The notes below the pieces were generated by a model. That model saw nothing but the letters and a program-made list of their open reading frames with translations. It was not told where the DNA came from and did no database searches. From JAGQPD01 sp020426865 (lineage in GTDB: Bacteria; Planctomycetota; Planctomycetia; Pirellulales; Pirellulaceae), in assembly GCA_041399065.1 (NCBI GenBank), contig JAWKTN010000014.1:10963-74962 (forward strand): 64,000 nt of DNA. Reading direction: 5' to 3'. This document shows positions 53,592-62,408 of the stretch, one piece after another; within the stretch, counting starts at the first letter, position 1, and every line of letters starts with the position of its first letter. Position numbers and translations under genes: made by a program.

Positions 53592-54752
53592 ATGTCGACG
53601 AGCAAACGCGTCTACCTGGACAATGCCGCCACGACATGGCCGAAACCGGAGGCAGTCTATGACGCGGTGGGCGACTACATGCGAAACCTGGGTGGTGCCG
53701 CCGGACGTGGCGCTCACGATGCGGCTGGCCAAGCCAACCAGTTGATCGACCTTTGCCGAGTGCGATTGTCTCAACTGTTGGAGGCGGAATCAGCGGAACG
53801 GATCGCCCTGCTGTTTAGTGCCACCGACGCATTGAATACGGCATTGCATGGTGCGATTCACGCTGGCGATCATGTCGTGACCACGGCCATCGAACACAAT
53901 TCCGTGCTGCGACCACTAGCAGAATTGGCCGTACGCCATGGCGTTGAGTCGACGGTGGTGCCGTGTGATGCAGAGGGGCGGATCGATCCGTCAGCGCTAA
54001 AGGAGGCGTTGCGGCCTGCTACGCGACTGGTCGTCTGCAGCCACGCATCGAATGTTGTGGGAACAAAACAGCGGTTGAGCGACATCGTCGATGTCGCTCA
54101 CGACGCCGGGGCTATGGTGCTGATCGATGCCGCTCAAAGTGTCGGGCAAGTGCCGATTTCCGTCCGCGACGTTCCCGTCGACCTGCTCGCTGCCTCCGGC
54201 CACAAAAGCTTGCTGGGTCCACTCGGGACCGGCTTCTTGTACGTCCGGCCCGGCATGGAAGACCGGCTGCAGTCCCTGCGCCAAGGCGGCACCGGTACGG
54301 ACAGCTCTTCGTCACGCCATCCGGAACGCATGCCAGAAAAGCTGGAGGCTGGTAATCACAATGTTCCCGGATTGGCCGGGCTGGCGGCGGCACTGGACTA
54401 TCTTCAGCAATACGACATAGCACAAGTCGCGCGGCATCATCAATCGCTCATGCAAGACTTGCGAGAAAAGTTGTTGGCGATCCCTGGCGTGACCATCTAT
54501 GGTCCGTCCCGCGTGGAAGATTGCGTCGGTGTCGTGAGCATCAACGTGACTGGCTGGGACTGCCACGAATTGGCCTCGGTATTGCAGACAGCGTTCCAGA
54601 TTCAGGCCCGCGCCGGTTTGCATTGTGCCCCCCGAATCCACCCGTACATTGGATCGGATAAAGACGGCGGAACGTTACGAATAAGCGTTGGCGTCTTCAC
54701 GACGCGTGACGACATCGACACCGCCGTGCATGCGATTCGATCCGTAGCGTGA
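53592..54752 (+). CDS. Class V aminotransferase, cysteine desulfurase (SufS/CsdA-like)
   Basis: 386 residues. The PLP lysine is K205 in ASGHKSLLGPLGTGF; EHNSVLRP (about 101-108) and DAAQSVGQ (about 179-186) provide other cofactor contacts. The active-site loop ARAGLHCAPRIHP contains C345, the persulfide cysteine, in the R-x-G-x-HC form of group II (SufS/CsdA) enzymes. It removes sulfur from cysteine as a persulfide. Directly after moaA, 34 nt away, it may supply the sulfur for the MoaD thiocarboxylate, or serve Fe-S assembly. The adjacency is notable because most cysteine desulfurases are beside suf genes. Confidence 0.92.
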   Translation: MSTSKRVYLDNAATTWPKPEAVYDAVGDYMRNLGGAAGRGAHDAAGQANQLIDLCRVRLSQLLEAESAERIALLFSATDALNTALHGAIHAGDHVVTTAIEHNSVLRPLAELAVRHGVESTVVPCDAEGRIDPSALKEALRPATRLVVCSHASNVVGTKQRLSDIVDVAHDAGAMVLIDAAQSVGQVPISVRDVPVDLLAASGHKSLLGPLGTGFLYVRPGMEDRLQSLRQGGTGTDSSSSRHPERMPEKLEAGNHNVPGLAGLAAALDYLQQYDIAQVARHHQSLMQDLREKLLAIPGVTIYGPSRVEDCVGVVSINVTGWDCHELASVLQTAFQIQARAGLHCAPRIHPYIGSDKDGGTLRISVGVFTTRDDIDTAVHAIRSVA

Positions 54753-54855
54753 CAACCCGTGTCGCAGTATTGGGGGTCGTCGCGGAAAGTGCATTCTGCA
54801 AGAATGCAGTCTTGCTAGCAGAGCTTTTGGAAAAACCGATCAAGGAACAGCAGTT

Positions 54856-55317
54856 ATGAATTCACCCGCTCACCCAACTGGCAACGATCGCAGCCGATCG
54901 GCGGCCGAGCCTTGGTATCGAGACGGCCTGCGTTTTCAGTGTTCCCAGTGCGGAGACTGTTGCACGGGCGCCCCGGGATATGTCTGGGTGAATAAGGACG
55001 AGATCGCCGCGTTGGCAGCCATCTCCGGGGCGGAGGATGTGGAGGACTTTGAACGGGAATATGTGCGGCGAGTGGGAGTCCGAAAAAGCCTGCGTGAATT
55101 CCCCAACGGCGATTGCGTCTTTTTCGACAGCCAGTCACGACGGTGCAGCGTCTACGAGGCACGGCCACGACAATGCCGCACATGGCCCTTCTGGGACTCC
55201 AATATCCGGACACCGGCCGCTTGGGAAGCGACCTGTGAGGCGTGTCCCGGCAGCGGCAAGGGCCAGCTGTATCAGCTGGAGGAAATCGAGACTCAGCGAT
55301 CGGTGATGCGGATCTAA
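54856..55317 (+). CDS. YkgJ-family cysteine cluster protein
   Basis: 153 residues. A YkgJ/CxxCxxCC protein (PF03692): FQCSQCGDCCTG near residues 28-40, GDCVFFDSQSRRCSVYEARPRQCRTWPFW (about 86-115) and a final CEACPG. The eight or so cysteines bind zinc or an Fe-S cluster. The function is poorly known. The location just after a cysteine desulfurase is compatible with metal-sulfur metabolism. ATG 54856 is supported by AAGGAACAG upstream. Confidence 0.88.
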   Translation: MNSPAHPTGNDRSRSAAEPWYRDGLRFQCSQCGDCCTGAPGYVWVNKDEIAALAAISGAEDVEDFEREYVRRVGVRKSLREFPNGDCVFFDSQSRRCSVYEARPRQCRTWPFWDSNIRTPAAWEATCEACPGSGKGQLYQLEEIETQRSVMRI

Positions 55318-55754
55318 GTGTCGAAGAGGAAAATTTTGAGAATTGTAGCGATTGGCTTGAGTTTGCCGATTACGGTTCCGATATTAGCTTCGACGCCAAT
55401 CGGGTCATGAGCGGTCCGTGGCGGCTGGATTTGCTTTAATTCGTTTGACAGTATAGAGTTACGTCGAATGGAGCGGGTCAGCTCCGGATGAAACGACGTA
55501 AACCTTTGTTATTTAAGGATTTACATCAAAGGAGACATAGTCCTCGCAACGGGTGGACGGCGACATTTAGAGACGGGACGAACTCGTGATGCGGACCCCG
55601 CGATCTTGACACTAGTGCTTATGGCATTTACACTTGTGTCTACTGATGGGGTCAGAAGAGCGATGTTTTTGGAGGCCCAAACGCCTTCCCAAACCAAACG
55701 GAAGTGGCAATCCGGCGGACGGCCCACTTCAAGCCGCTACCAAGAGGTCCACCC
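55318..55754. other. Intergenic region, 437 bp, upstream of HU gene
   Basis: It carries a candidate promoter at 55606-55634 and a GAGG ribosome site before GTG 55755. TTTGACAG at about 55446 may be another -35. No gene is supported. The tract GGATTTACATCAAAGGAGAC near 55520 looks like a ribosome site but no good frame follows. Confidence 0.5.
55606..55634 (+). promoter_or_regulatory. Candidate sigma-70 promoter of the HU gene
   Basis: TTGACA at 55606-55611, a 17-bp spacer, then TACACT at 55629-55634 (4 of 6 matches to TATAAT). Transcription would begin near 55641, leaving a leader of about 115 nt. Confidence 0.5.
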
Positions 55755-56186
55755 GTGACAAAAAAAGAGATTGTCAAATCGATTTCGGAGGAAATTGGCC
55801 TCACTCAGCTCAAAACAAAAGAAATCGTACAAAAAACGTTTGACGTTATTGTTGAGACGTTGGTGGAGGATGGGAGGATCGAGTTAAGGAATTTTGGTGT
55901 CTTTGAGGTGAAGCGGCGGGCGGCGCGGAAAGCGCGGAATCCGCGGACGGGAGCGAAAGTTGAAGTACCGGAGAAGTTCGTGGTGACGTTCAAGCCGGGC
56001 AAGGAGATGGAGGAGCGGGTTCGGTTATTGGAGGAGCAGGCGCGGGCGAAGCGGTTGGAGCGCGAGCGACGCGAAGCGGCGGGCCAAGTGCCGGTGAGCG
56101 GCGCGGGCATCAACGCCGCCAGTACGACATCGAGCAACGGAGCGGGGCGAGTATCGGAGCAGCGGTCTCCGCATCAAGGAAGTTGA
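55755..56186 (+). CDS. HU-family DNA-binding protein with long charged C-terminal tail
   Basis: 143 residues from GTG 55755, preceded by GAGG at 7 nt; a longer GTG start at 55704 would add 17 residues unlike HU. The HU/IHF fold is residues 1-90: MTKKEIVKSISEEIGLTQ, then IELRNFGVFEVKRRAARKARNPRTG, with the DNA-binding arm. About 50 extra residues follow: an Arg/Glu-rich helix (EERVRLLEEQARAKRLERER) and a Ser/Gly-rich end. Typical HU has about 90 residues. The tail may help condense DNA, as planctomycete nucleoids are compact. It probably has its own promoter. Confidence 0.88.
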   Translation: MTKKEIVKSISEEIGLTQLKTKEIVQKTFDVIVETLVEDGRIELRNFGVFEVKRRAARKARNPRTGAKVEVPEKFVVTFKPGKEMEERVRLLEEQARAKRLERERREAAGQVPVSGAGINAASTTSSNGAGRVSEQRSPHQGS

Positions 56187-56292
56187 TTCAATCACGAGGA
56201 ACGGAAGGAAGCTGAGCAGACGCGGGTGCGGGAGCATCGCAGGTTCAGCATCAAGAACAGCAGGCGGGAATTAGCTCAAGGAGGAGTTACGA

Positions 56293-56511
56293 ATGCGCCG
56301 TTATTGGCTAGCTATCTTGTTGTGCGTAGCGTTGGCAAACAGCGTCGGATGTGCGCTGCCGGCATATTCGGGCGATCCGAAGACCCGCGCCAGTCAGTTG
56401 ATCTTTACGTCCGAGAATTTGCGGATGTTTGCTGACGAATGGGCGAGGTTCTGGTTCCTGGATCAGCCTGATCACATGACACCGTTTGTGACGCACGGTG
56501 GAATCCTGTAG
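56293..56511 (+). CDS. Small lipoprotein-like protein with strong Shine-Dalgarno
   Basis: 72 residues. AAGGAGGAG lies 5 nt before the ATG, one of the strongest ribosome sites in the window. A short signal (LAILLCVALANSVGC) ends in a lipobox-like SVGC, so Cys20 may be lipidated. The mature part, SGDPKTRASQLIFTSENLRMFADEWARFWFLDQPDHMTPFVTHGGIL, with DQPDHMTPFVTHGGIL at the end, matches a family I recall as widespread in planctomycetes with unknown function. Placed after HU, it may share its transcript or have its own. Confidence 0.8.
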   Translation: MRRYWLAILLCVALANSVGCALPAYSGDPKTRASQLIFTSENLRMFADEWARFWFLDQPDHMTPFVTHGGIL

Positions 56512-56598
56512 TCTCAGCAGGTTATCGCGTTGTGATGTTTCGTCCCGACCGCTAAACTTTGAGCGGGCCCGTTGGACGACATCGCATGGTGGTACTTG

Positions 56599-57558
56599 AT
56601 GAGTGACACAGTTGGTGATACTGAAAATCTCCGCACGCAACAGAATCTTGATTTGCGCGTAACATTGGGCCGTCTTGAGTTGCCCAACCCGATCCTGGTG
56701 GCATCGGGCACGTTTGGATATGCGCGCGAAATGCAGACGCTCGTCGACCTCTCTCGGCTCGGCGGCATGATCCCCAAGACGATTACACCAGCGCCGCGAA
56801 CTGGCAACCCGCCGTGGCGAACCGTGGAAACGGCGTCGGGTCTGTTGAATTCGATTGGCCTGGACAATGACGGTCTGGACGCCTTTATCGACCATCATCT
56901 TCCGTATCTTTCGCAGCTTGCCTGCCCAACGATCGTGAGCATTGCCGCGCCGACGATAGAAGCGTTTGTTGCCATGTCAGAACGGTTATCGGAGCAACCG
57001 GGCGTAGCCGCATTAGAGCTCAACATATCTTGCCCGAACGTCTCCGGCGGTGTGGACTTTGGCACGGACGCCACCATGTGCCACAAAGTCGTCGCTTCGG
57101 TACGTCAGCGAACTCATTTGCCGGTGCTCGCCAAACTGACTCCCAACGTCACGCGAATTGCCACGATTGCCCAGGCGGCATATGAGGCGGGTGCCGATGC
57201 CGTATCGGTCATCAACACGGTATTGGGAATGGCGGTCGATTGGCGGCGACGGCGGCCGATGTTGGGCAACGTGATGGGTGGGTTGAGCGGCCCGGCCATC
57301 AAGCCGATTGCCTTGCGTTGTGTGCATCAGATATCCCAAGCGGTGCCAATTCCCATCATCGGCATTGGGGGCATCGCCAATATTGACGACGTGATGCAAT
57401 TCCTGGTGACGGGTGCTTCCGCCGTACAGATTGGAACGGCCAACTTCTACGACCCCTCGGTCACGATGACGATTCTGGACGCCCTGCCCGGTGCGTTGGC
57501 GGAATTGGGTGCCAAACGCCCTGCTGAAGTCGTTGGCACCTTACAACGGGTTGGCTGA
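56599..57558 (+). CDS. pyrD: Dihydroorotate dehydrogenase, class 1B type (PyrD)
   Basis: 319 residues from ATG 56599; TTG 56572 is an alternative. An FMN-dependent TIM barrel: LPNPILVASGTFGYA at about 27-41, LLNSIGLDNDG, NISCPNVSGG with the catalytic cysteine of class 1 enzymes, VLAKLTPNV, and the FMN phosphate loop IGIGGIANIDDV. It oxidises dihydroorotate to orotate in pyrimidine synthesis. Class 1B enzymes work with the Fe-S flavoprotein PyrK, which is not visible here. A 6-bp stem hairpin follows the stop (57559-57574). Confidence 0.93.
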   Translation: MSDTVGDTENLRTQQNLDLRVTLGRLELPNPILVASGTFGYAREMQTLVDLSRLGGMIPKTITPAPRTGNPPWRTVETASGLLNSIGLDNDGLDAFIDHHLPYLSQLACPTIVSIAAPTIEAFVAMSERLSEQPGVAALELNISCPNVSGGVDFGTDATMCHKVVASVRQRTHLPVLAKLTPNVTRIATIAQAAYEAGADAVSVINTVLGMAVDWRRRRPMLGNVMGGLSGPAIKPIALRCVHQISQAVPIPIIGIGGIANIDDVMQFLVTGASAVQIGTANFYDPSVTMTILDALPGALAELGAKRPAEVVGTLQRVG

Positions 57559-57720
57559 TGGTCTTGCGAGACCAGACAGTCACCCCGTTGAGCGTTCGTG
57601 TGCGCCGGATTACGATGAACGGTTTGCGCGACTTCATCAGGTGCGGCGCATTTCCGTGCGAGCACCACATCGTGGATCACCTCATTCAAACTCTCCGTGA
57701 CCGGGGGATAGTCGACAGGC

Positions 57721-58686
57721 ATGCGAGTTTTATCGGGCATACAACCGACCGGCCGATTCCATTGGGGCAATTACTTCGGCGCGATCCGGCAATATATCGA
57801 CCTTCAGCATGAAGATGAAGCTTATTACTTCATTGCCAACCTGCACGCATTGACGACCGTTCGCGAAAAGGAACAGTTGTGGCAAAACACGATCGACGCG
57901 GCACTCGACCTGCTCGCGTTGGGATTGCAGCCAGAACACGCAATTCTGTTCGTACAGTCGGACGTGCCGGAGGTATCCGAGTTATGTTGGCTGCTGATGA
58001 CCGGCACGCCCATGGGCTTACTGGAGCGTTGCCATGCTTACAAAGACAAGAAGGACCGTGGCCTGGCGGCCGATGCGGGGCTCTTTACCTATCCGGTCCT
58101 AATGGCCGCCGATATTCTGGCGTACGACTCGGACATCGTCCCGGTGGGCGAAGATCAGATCCAGCACATTGAAGTGACTCGCGACTTGGCCCGCAGCTTC
58201 AATCATCATTTTGGTGAGACGTTCGTTATGCCGAAGGCCAAGGTGTTGGACAACAGTGCCAAGGTACCGGGAATCGATGGCGAAAAAATGTCCAAGAGTT
58301 ATAACAACACGTTGGAGATTTTTGCGGATCCCAAGCCACAGCGGAAGAAGATCATGCAGATCCAAACCGACTCCCGACCGATGGAAGACGCGAAGGATCC
58401 TGAAACGGATCATCTTTATCAATTGTATTCCTTGTTTGCCTCGACCGAGGACCGGGAGGAAATGGCGGCCATGTACCGCCGTGGTGGCTTTGGATATGGC
58501 GAGGTAAAAAAGAAGTTGGCGCAGGCGGCCGAGGATTATTTTGCTGACGCGCGAGCGCGTCGCGCCGATTTGGCCAACCGCCCAGACGACATTCGCGACA
58601 TCCTGGCCGACGGCGCCCAACGAGCTCGTCAAAAGGCCTCGCAAGTTCTCGATCGGGCACAGCAAAACTGTGGATTGAAACGCTGA
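57721..58686 (+). CDS. trpS: Tryptophanyl-tRNA synthetase
   Basis: 321 residues. Class I signature: GRFHWGNYFG (HIGH-type, His14) and KMSKS at 189-193. Other TrpRS blocks: TGTPMGLLERCHAYKDKK, YPVLMAADILAYDSDIVPVGEDQIQHIEVTRDLA and RPMEDAKDPETDHLY. It charges tRNA-Trp. Its length is usual. It precedes acpS by 13 nt, likely cotranscribed. A GGGGGAT stretch 10 nt upstream of ATG is a weak ribosome site. Confidence 0.96.
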   Translation: MRVLSGIQPTGRFHWGNYFGAIRQYIDLQHEDEAYYFIANLHALTTVREKEQLWQNTIDAALDLLALGLQPEHAILFVQSDVPEVSELCWLLMTGTPMGLLERCHAYKDKKDRGLAADAGLFTYPVLMAADILAYDSDIVPVGEDQIQHIEVTRDLARSFNHHFGETFVMPKAKVLDNSAKVPGIDGEKMSKSYNNTLEIFADPKPQRKKIMQIQTDSRPMEDAKDPETDHLYQLYSLFASTEDREEMAAMYRRGGFGYGEVKKKLAQAAEDYFADARARRADLANRPDDIRDILADGAQRARQKASQVLDRAQQNCGLKR

Positions 58687-58699
58687 CGGTGTTTGCTCC

Positions 58700-59128
58700 A
58701 TGACAACGCACATTATCGGAATCGGCACCGAGATCGTCGAATGTGTGCGAGTTGCCAGGATGATTGAGCGGCACGACGAGCGGTTCCTGCGGCGAGTTTT
58801 CACGACCCGCGAAATTGAATACTGCAGCTCCCGGCGTTTCGCAACCCAAGCTTATGCGTGTTGTTGGGCGGCCAAAGAAGCAGTACTTCGAGCAATGGCA
58901 ACGCGTTGGCAAAAGGAAATCGACTATCGCGATATTGAAATCCGATTCGACCCGCAGGGTGGTCGCACCGGTGTGGCATTCGCTGGCGGCGTTCGCGAGG
59001 TATGTGAACGATACTCGATTGGCGACATCCTCGTCACGACGGCTCACTGCCGCACACATGCCACAGCTTATGCGATTGCAATGGCTAGAGATCCTGACGA
59101 AAGTGAGATCCAAGACGACGATTTCTAA
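58700..59128 (+). CDS. acpS: Holo-[acyl-carrier-protein] synthase
   Basis: 142 residues. An AcpS-type phosphopantetheinyl transferase: IIGIGTEIVE (about 5-14; usually GIGxDIVE, here Glu replaces Asp as a possible metal ligand), ACCWAAKEAVLRAM (about 53-66, the E-A catalytic helix) and LVTTAHCRTHATAYAIA near the end. It transfers 4'-phosphopantetheine from CoA to ACP in fatty acid synthesis. The final residues (DPDESEIQDDDF) form an acidic tail. It sits 13 nt after trpS. Confidence 0.93.
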   Translation: MTTHIIGIGTEIVECVRVARMIERHDERFLRRVFTTREIEYCSSRRFATQAYACCWAAKEAVLRAMATRWQKEIDYRDIEIRFDPQGGRTGVAFAGGVREVCERYSIGDILVTTAHCRTHATAYAIAMARDPDESEIQDDDF

Positions 59129-59176
59129 GGTGCGCGAGATGCGGTCTCGCTTTCCAGGAACAGAATCGAGTAGCAC

Positions 59177-60817
59177 ATGTCCGACACTACCAACGGCGTA
59201 CCGGCGTATCACCTTTGGACCGTCAGGGACCTGGATGGTTTTTTCGGACTGTTTGTCGACAATCTCGTCCAGTTGCTGTTGATTGTCACGCTCTGCACGT
59301 ACTTGTGCGGGATGAAAGACGAAGCGTCGATATTGATTTTCGGTCGCATCCTTCCCGGAGCGGCCATCTCCGTACTGGTTGGCAATATTTTCTATGCTTG
59401 GCAAGCAAAACGGTTGGCAGCTCGCACCGGTCGCCAAGATGTCACTGCCCTCCCCTATGGGATCAATACTCCGTCACTGTTGGTTTACGTGTTCTTTGTC
59501 ATGGTGCCGACGTTTGAACGCACAAAGAGTGCCGAAGCCGCGTGGCAAATGGGACTGGTTGCCTGTTTGGGCAGCGGCATCATCGAATTTGCGGGGAGTT
59601 TCGTGGCACCGGCGATTCGCCGCAACACACCGCGAGCGGCACTGTTGTCCACGCTCGCCGGCATCGCCATCGGATTTATCTCGATGACATTTGCCTTGAA
59701 GATCTGGCAATACCCTCTGGTGGCAATGATTCCCATGGCGTTGGTATTGGCCGGCTACTTTGGTCGCGTTCGATGGGCGGGCGGACTGCCCGCCGGACTA
59801 TTGGCTGTGATGGTAGGCACGCTATTGGCATGGTGCTTGCCCAGTCACTGGACCGGCATGGACATGCAGGTTGCACAACTGACAGACGCATGGTCCCATG
59901 CCGGCTGGATGCTGCCGAAATGGTGCGGGGGCGCCATTCTGCAAACACTGCAGGGTTCGACGGCCGACGTGTGGGGAAACCTGACCGTGATCATACCGAT
60001 GGGGATCTTCAATGTGATTGGTAGCCTTCAGAACGTGGAGTCCGCGGAAGCGGCAGGAGACACTTTTGACACTCGTTCGTCACTTGCCGCCAACGGAATC
60101 GGGACCATTATTGCCGCGTTGTTCGGCAGCTGCTTCCCCACGACGATCTATATCGGCCATCCCGGCTGGAAGGCGATGGGGGCTCGAGCCGGTTATTCGA
60201 TTCTCAATGGAATCGTGATTGCATTGCTCTGCCTTTCAGGCACCATCGCCATCGCCAGTGCTGTGATCCCGCTAGAAGTGGGCGTCGCGATCGTTCTGTG
60301 GATCGGCGTGATTATTACCGCTCAAGCCTTTCAGACCACACCCGACGAACACGCACCGGCCGTGGCACTCGGCCTGTTTCCCGCCATTGCCGCCTGGGGA
60401 GCGACGGTGGTCTTGGGAGCGTTTATCGTTGCCGAGGGGGCGACGGTCGAGCAGGTTCTGCGAAACTCGCTGACAACGGAAGTGAGCGGTTTCTTGCTGC
60501 ATGGATTGAACCTCTTGGAACGCGGTTATATCTTTACCTGCATGATCGTCGCGGCGGCCGCGGCCAATCTGATCGATCGCCGCTATCGTGCGGCCGCGAT
60601 CTGGTGCCTATTCGGTGCTGCCGCCACCGCCGCCGGACTGATGCACGCCTATCAAGTAAGCGGTAACACAATCGACAATTGCTTTCCGTTTGGCTCCAGC
60701 GCTACCGAGACCTTGTCGTTTCACGCTTACGACATTGCCATTGGGTACCTGGCAATGGGCGGAATCTTTTGGGCCGCCGATCGGCTCGGCAAATGCAGCA
60801 AATCGCCAGATAATTGA
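59177..60817 (+). CDS. NCS2-like xanthine/uracil permease-family transporter
   Basis: 546 residues, 12-14 membrane helices. RQDVTALPYGINTPSLLVYVFFVMVPTF matches the GINTPS/T segment shared by azg-like and SulP-like NCS2 carriers, and FGSCFPTTIYIGHPGWKAMGARAGYS (about 318-343) resembles the GNPG/GTTP motifs of the NCS2 fold. The N-terminal HLWTVRDLDGFFGLFVDNLVQLLLIV is characteristic of planctomycete and cyanobacterial relatives. The substrate is probably a nucleobase or similar, not proven. It overlaps or abuts the following small gene. Confidence 0.82.
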   Translation: MSDTTNGVPAYHLWTVRDLDGFFGLFVDNLVQLLLIVTLCTYLCGMKDEASILIFGRILPGAAISVLVGNIFYAWQAKRLAARTGRQDVTALPYGINTPSLLVYVFFVMVPTFERTKSAEAAWQMGLVACLGSGIIEFAGSFVAPAIRRNTPRAALLSTLAGIAIGFISMTFALKIWQYPLVAMIPMALVLAGYFGRVRWAGGLPAGLLAVMVGTLLAWCLPSHWTGMDMQVAQLTDAWSHAGWMLPKWCGGAILQTLQGSTADVWGNLTVIIPMGIFNVIGSLQNVESAEAAGDTFDTRSSLAANGIGTIIAALFGSCFPTTIYIGHPGWKAMGARAGYSILNGIVIALLCLSGTIAIASAVIPLEVGVAIVLWIGVIITAQAFQTTPDEHAPAVALGLFPAIAAWGATVVLGAFIVAEGATVEQVLRNSLTTEVSGFLLHGLNLLERGYIFTCMIVAAAAANLIDRRYRAAAIWCLFGAAATAAGLMHAYQVSGNTIDNCFPFGSSATETLSFHAYDIAIGYLAMGGIFWAADRLGKCSKSPDN

Positions 60818-60831
60818 GTGAGCACCCAAAA

Positions 60832-61287
60832 ATGGAAACGATTCGCTGTCTCCCACAAGGAATTTGTTCGTGGAACTTTTACGTAACCGACGGCGCCCGT
60901 AATGCGTCGATTGAATTCAACTGGGTCGGTGAACAAGGCCGAATTGTCGTCGATGGTGTCGTCTACGACATTGATAAGGGAGGCTGGCTGTCCGGCCATT
61001 GGGAGTTGAATCTCGATGGCCAACGAATCTGTTCGGCCCAGAAGGCAAGCATCTTCACACGTACGTTCGATATGACCACGGAGACTGGGCAGATTCGCCT
61101 GTCTGCTGTCGCGCCTGTGAGTCGATCCATGCGATTGGAAGGGGACGGCTTTTCCGCTGACATTGTGCCGGTGCACCCGTGGACTCGCCGAACCAACATC
61201 ACCGGGACCATCCCCGATTTGGCTGTCGCGTGCTTTGCGTTCTGGCTGACGGTGCTACTCTGGAAACGGCAAGCAGAAAACGATTGA
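60832..61287 (+). CDS. Hypothetical protein, membrane-anchored beta domain
   Basis: 151 residues from ATG 60832; a TTG at 60814 overlapping the permease stop by 4 nt is an alternative that would make the pair translationally coupled. A soluble beta-rich region (SIEFNWVGEQGRIVVDGVVYDID) precedes a C-terminal helix near 130-146 (IPDLAVACFAFWLTVLLW). No family is recognised. Coupling with the permease is the only functional hint. Confidence 0.65.
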   Translation: METIRCLPQGICSWNFYVTDGARNASIEFNWVGEQGRIVVDGVVYDIDKGGWLSGHWELNLDGQRICSAQKASIFTRTFDMTTETGQIRLSAVAPVSRSMRLEGDGFSADIVPVHPWTRRTNITGTIPDLAVACFAFWLTVLLWKRQAEND

Positions 61288-61421
61288 CCGATCCAACCGC
61301 TGCCGCTGACGAAATGCGCCGTTTTATTTGACCCAAGGGCGGCACGACGTGTGGCCTTTCACTCGTTTTTGTGCATGCATGGTCCCCGGGATTGCAGGGG
61401 GATTGAGCACATCGTTGGGAG

Positions 61422-62408
61422 TTATTGTTTCGATTGATCCCACCGTTCCCGCAACGCCATTAAAAGTGCTTCCAATTCATCCAATTCACGTGACTCCAAC
61501 TGGCTGTCGGGCGTAATCTCGTCGCCCAACAATTCTTGCAGTGTTTGGATCCGACCCGTCAGCTTTCCCTTTCCAAGGCCCTCTCCTCGGCCTTCTTCCC
61601 GGCCTTCTTCCCGGCCTTCATTGAGCAATCGGTCAGCAAGAGAGTTGGTTTCGATCTGCGTCGGGAAAACGCTCTTGAGGATGTGATTTAATTCGTCTCG
61701 TTCGATGCTATCATTCACCGCCATGACGTAGACTCCGATTACCCTTAACCATATTTCCACACCACCGATAGGCGCCGCAGTTCGCAACAATTCCAGGATT
61801 TCGCGCAGTTCAGTGCGTAAACGTGGACTACGTCCATATTTTAGCAGACGCAGTACGCCACGCAAAATCGGCTCACTACGGATCGCCTCTTCTGAGGTCT
61901 GACTTAGGTCCAACAGCGCGAAGCGGAACTGCACCTGATAGTCGGCCAGCGACCGAGGCACCTGGAGAAGCTCGTCGATGCTGCGTGCTGCCGTTCAGGC
62001 CTGTGGCCCATGGTAGACTACTAACGGAAGCACGGGGCATGGGTCGTTTCCCTCACGCACACCGCGTTCCAGGATACGCACGATGTACGACAGTAGCTGC
62101 AGTGCCGTCAATCGGTCCGGTTCACTTTTGTGCTCAAACAAGATGTACACATAGCCCGATCGACTTCGTTCCCGTCCGGTTCCCTCGTGCCTCTGCGACG
62201 GCACCAACCGTGCAGACAATAGCACATCCGAATACTTTTCACGCAAGTCCGCATCGATAAAGCTCTCTTTTTCCACCTGTAGCGTGTCAAGATCGAATAC
62301 GCGCAAAACTTCCGCCGGAAATTGCCATTCAATGAGCCCTCGCGCGTTCCGCACATGCGTAAACGCGAAGTGAAACAGGTTGTTGTGAGGTGTCGGTAAC
62401 TGCTCCAT
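61422..62408 (-). pseudogene. Rpn-family nuclease / Transposase_31 gene with an in-frame stop
   Basis: The protein matches the Rpn group (PF04754): MEQLPTPHNNLFHFAFTHVR start, IDADLREKYSDVLLS, YVYILFEHKSEPDRLTALQLL, VLPLVVYHGPQA. A TGA at 61995-61997 then interrupts, and the same frame continues TAARSIDELLQVPRSLADYQ to a normal C-terminus with Arg/Glu/Gly repeats (NEGREEGREEGRGEG) and EALLMALRERW. The family has a Trp (TGG) where this TGA stands, so a single G-to-A change would explain it. 329 codons in all. Rpn proteins act as DNA nucleases in recombination and phage defence. No ribosome site is clear. Confidence 0.85.

Noticed and set aside
57559..57574. Terminator after pyrD
   Set aside because: A 6-bp stem with a TGCG loop is present but there is no T run, so it was not called as a feature.
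61995..61997. Selenocysteine at the Rpn TGA
   Set aside because: The family position is tryptophan, no SECIS-like hairpin is evident next to it, and selenoproteins are unknown in this family.
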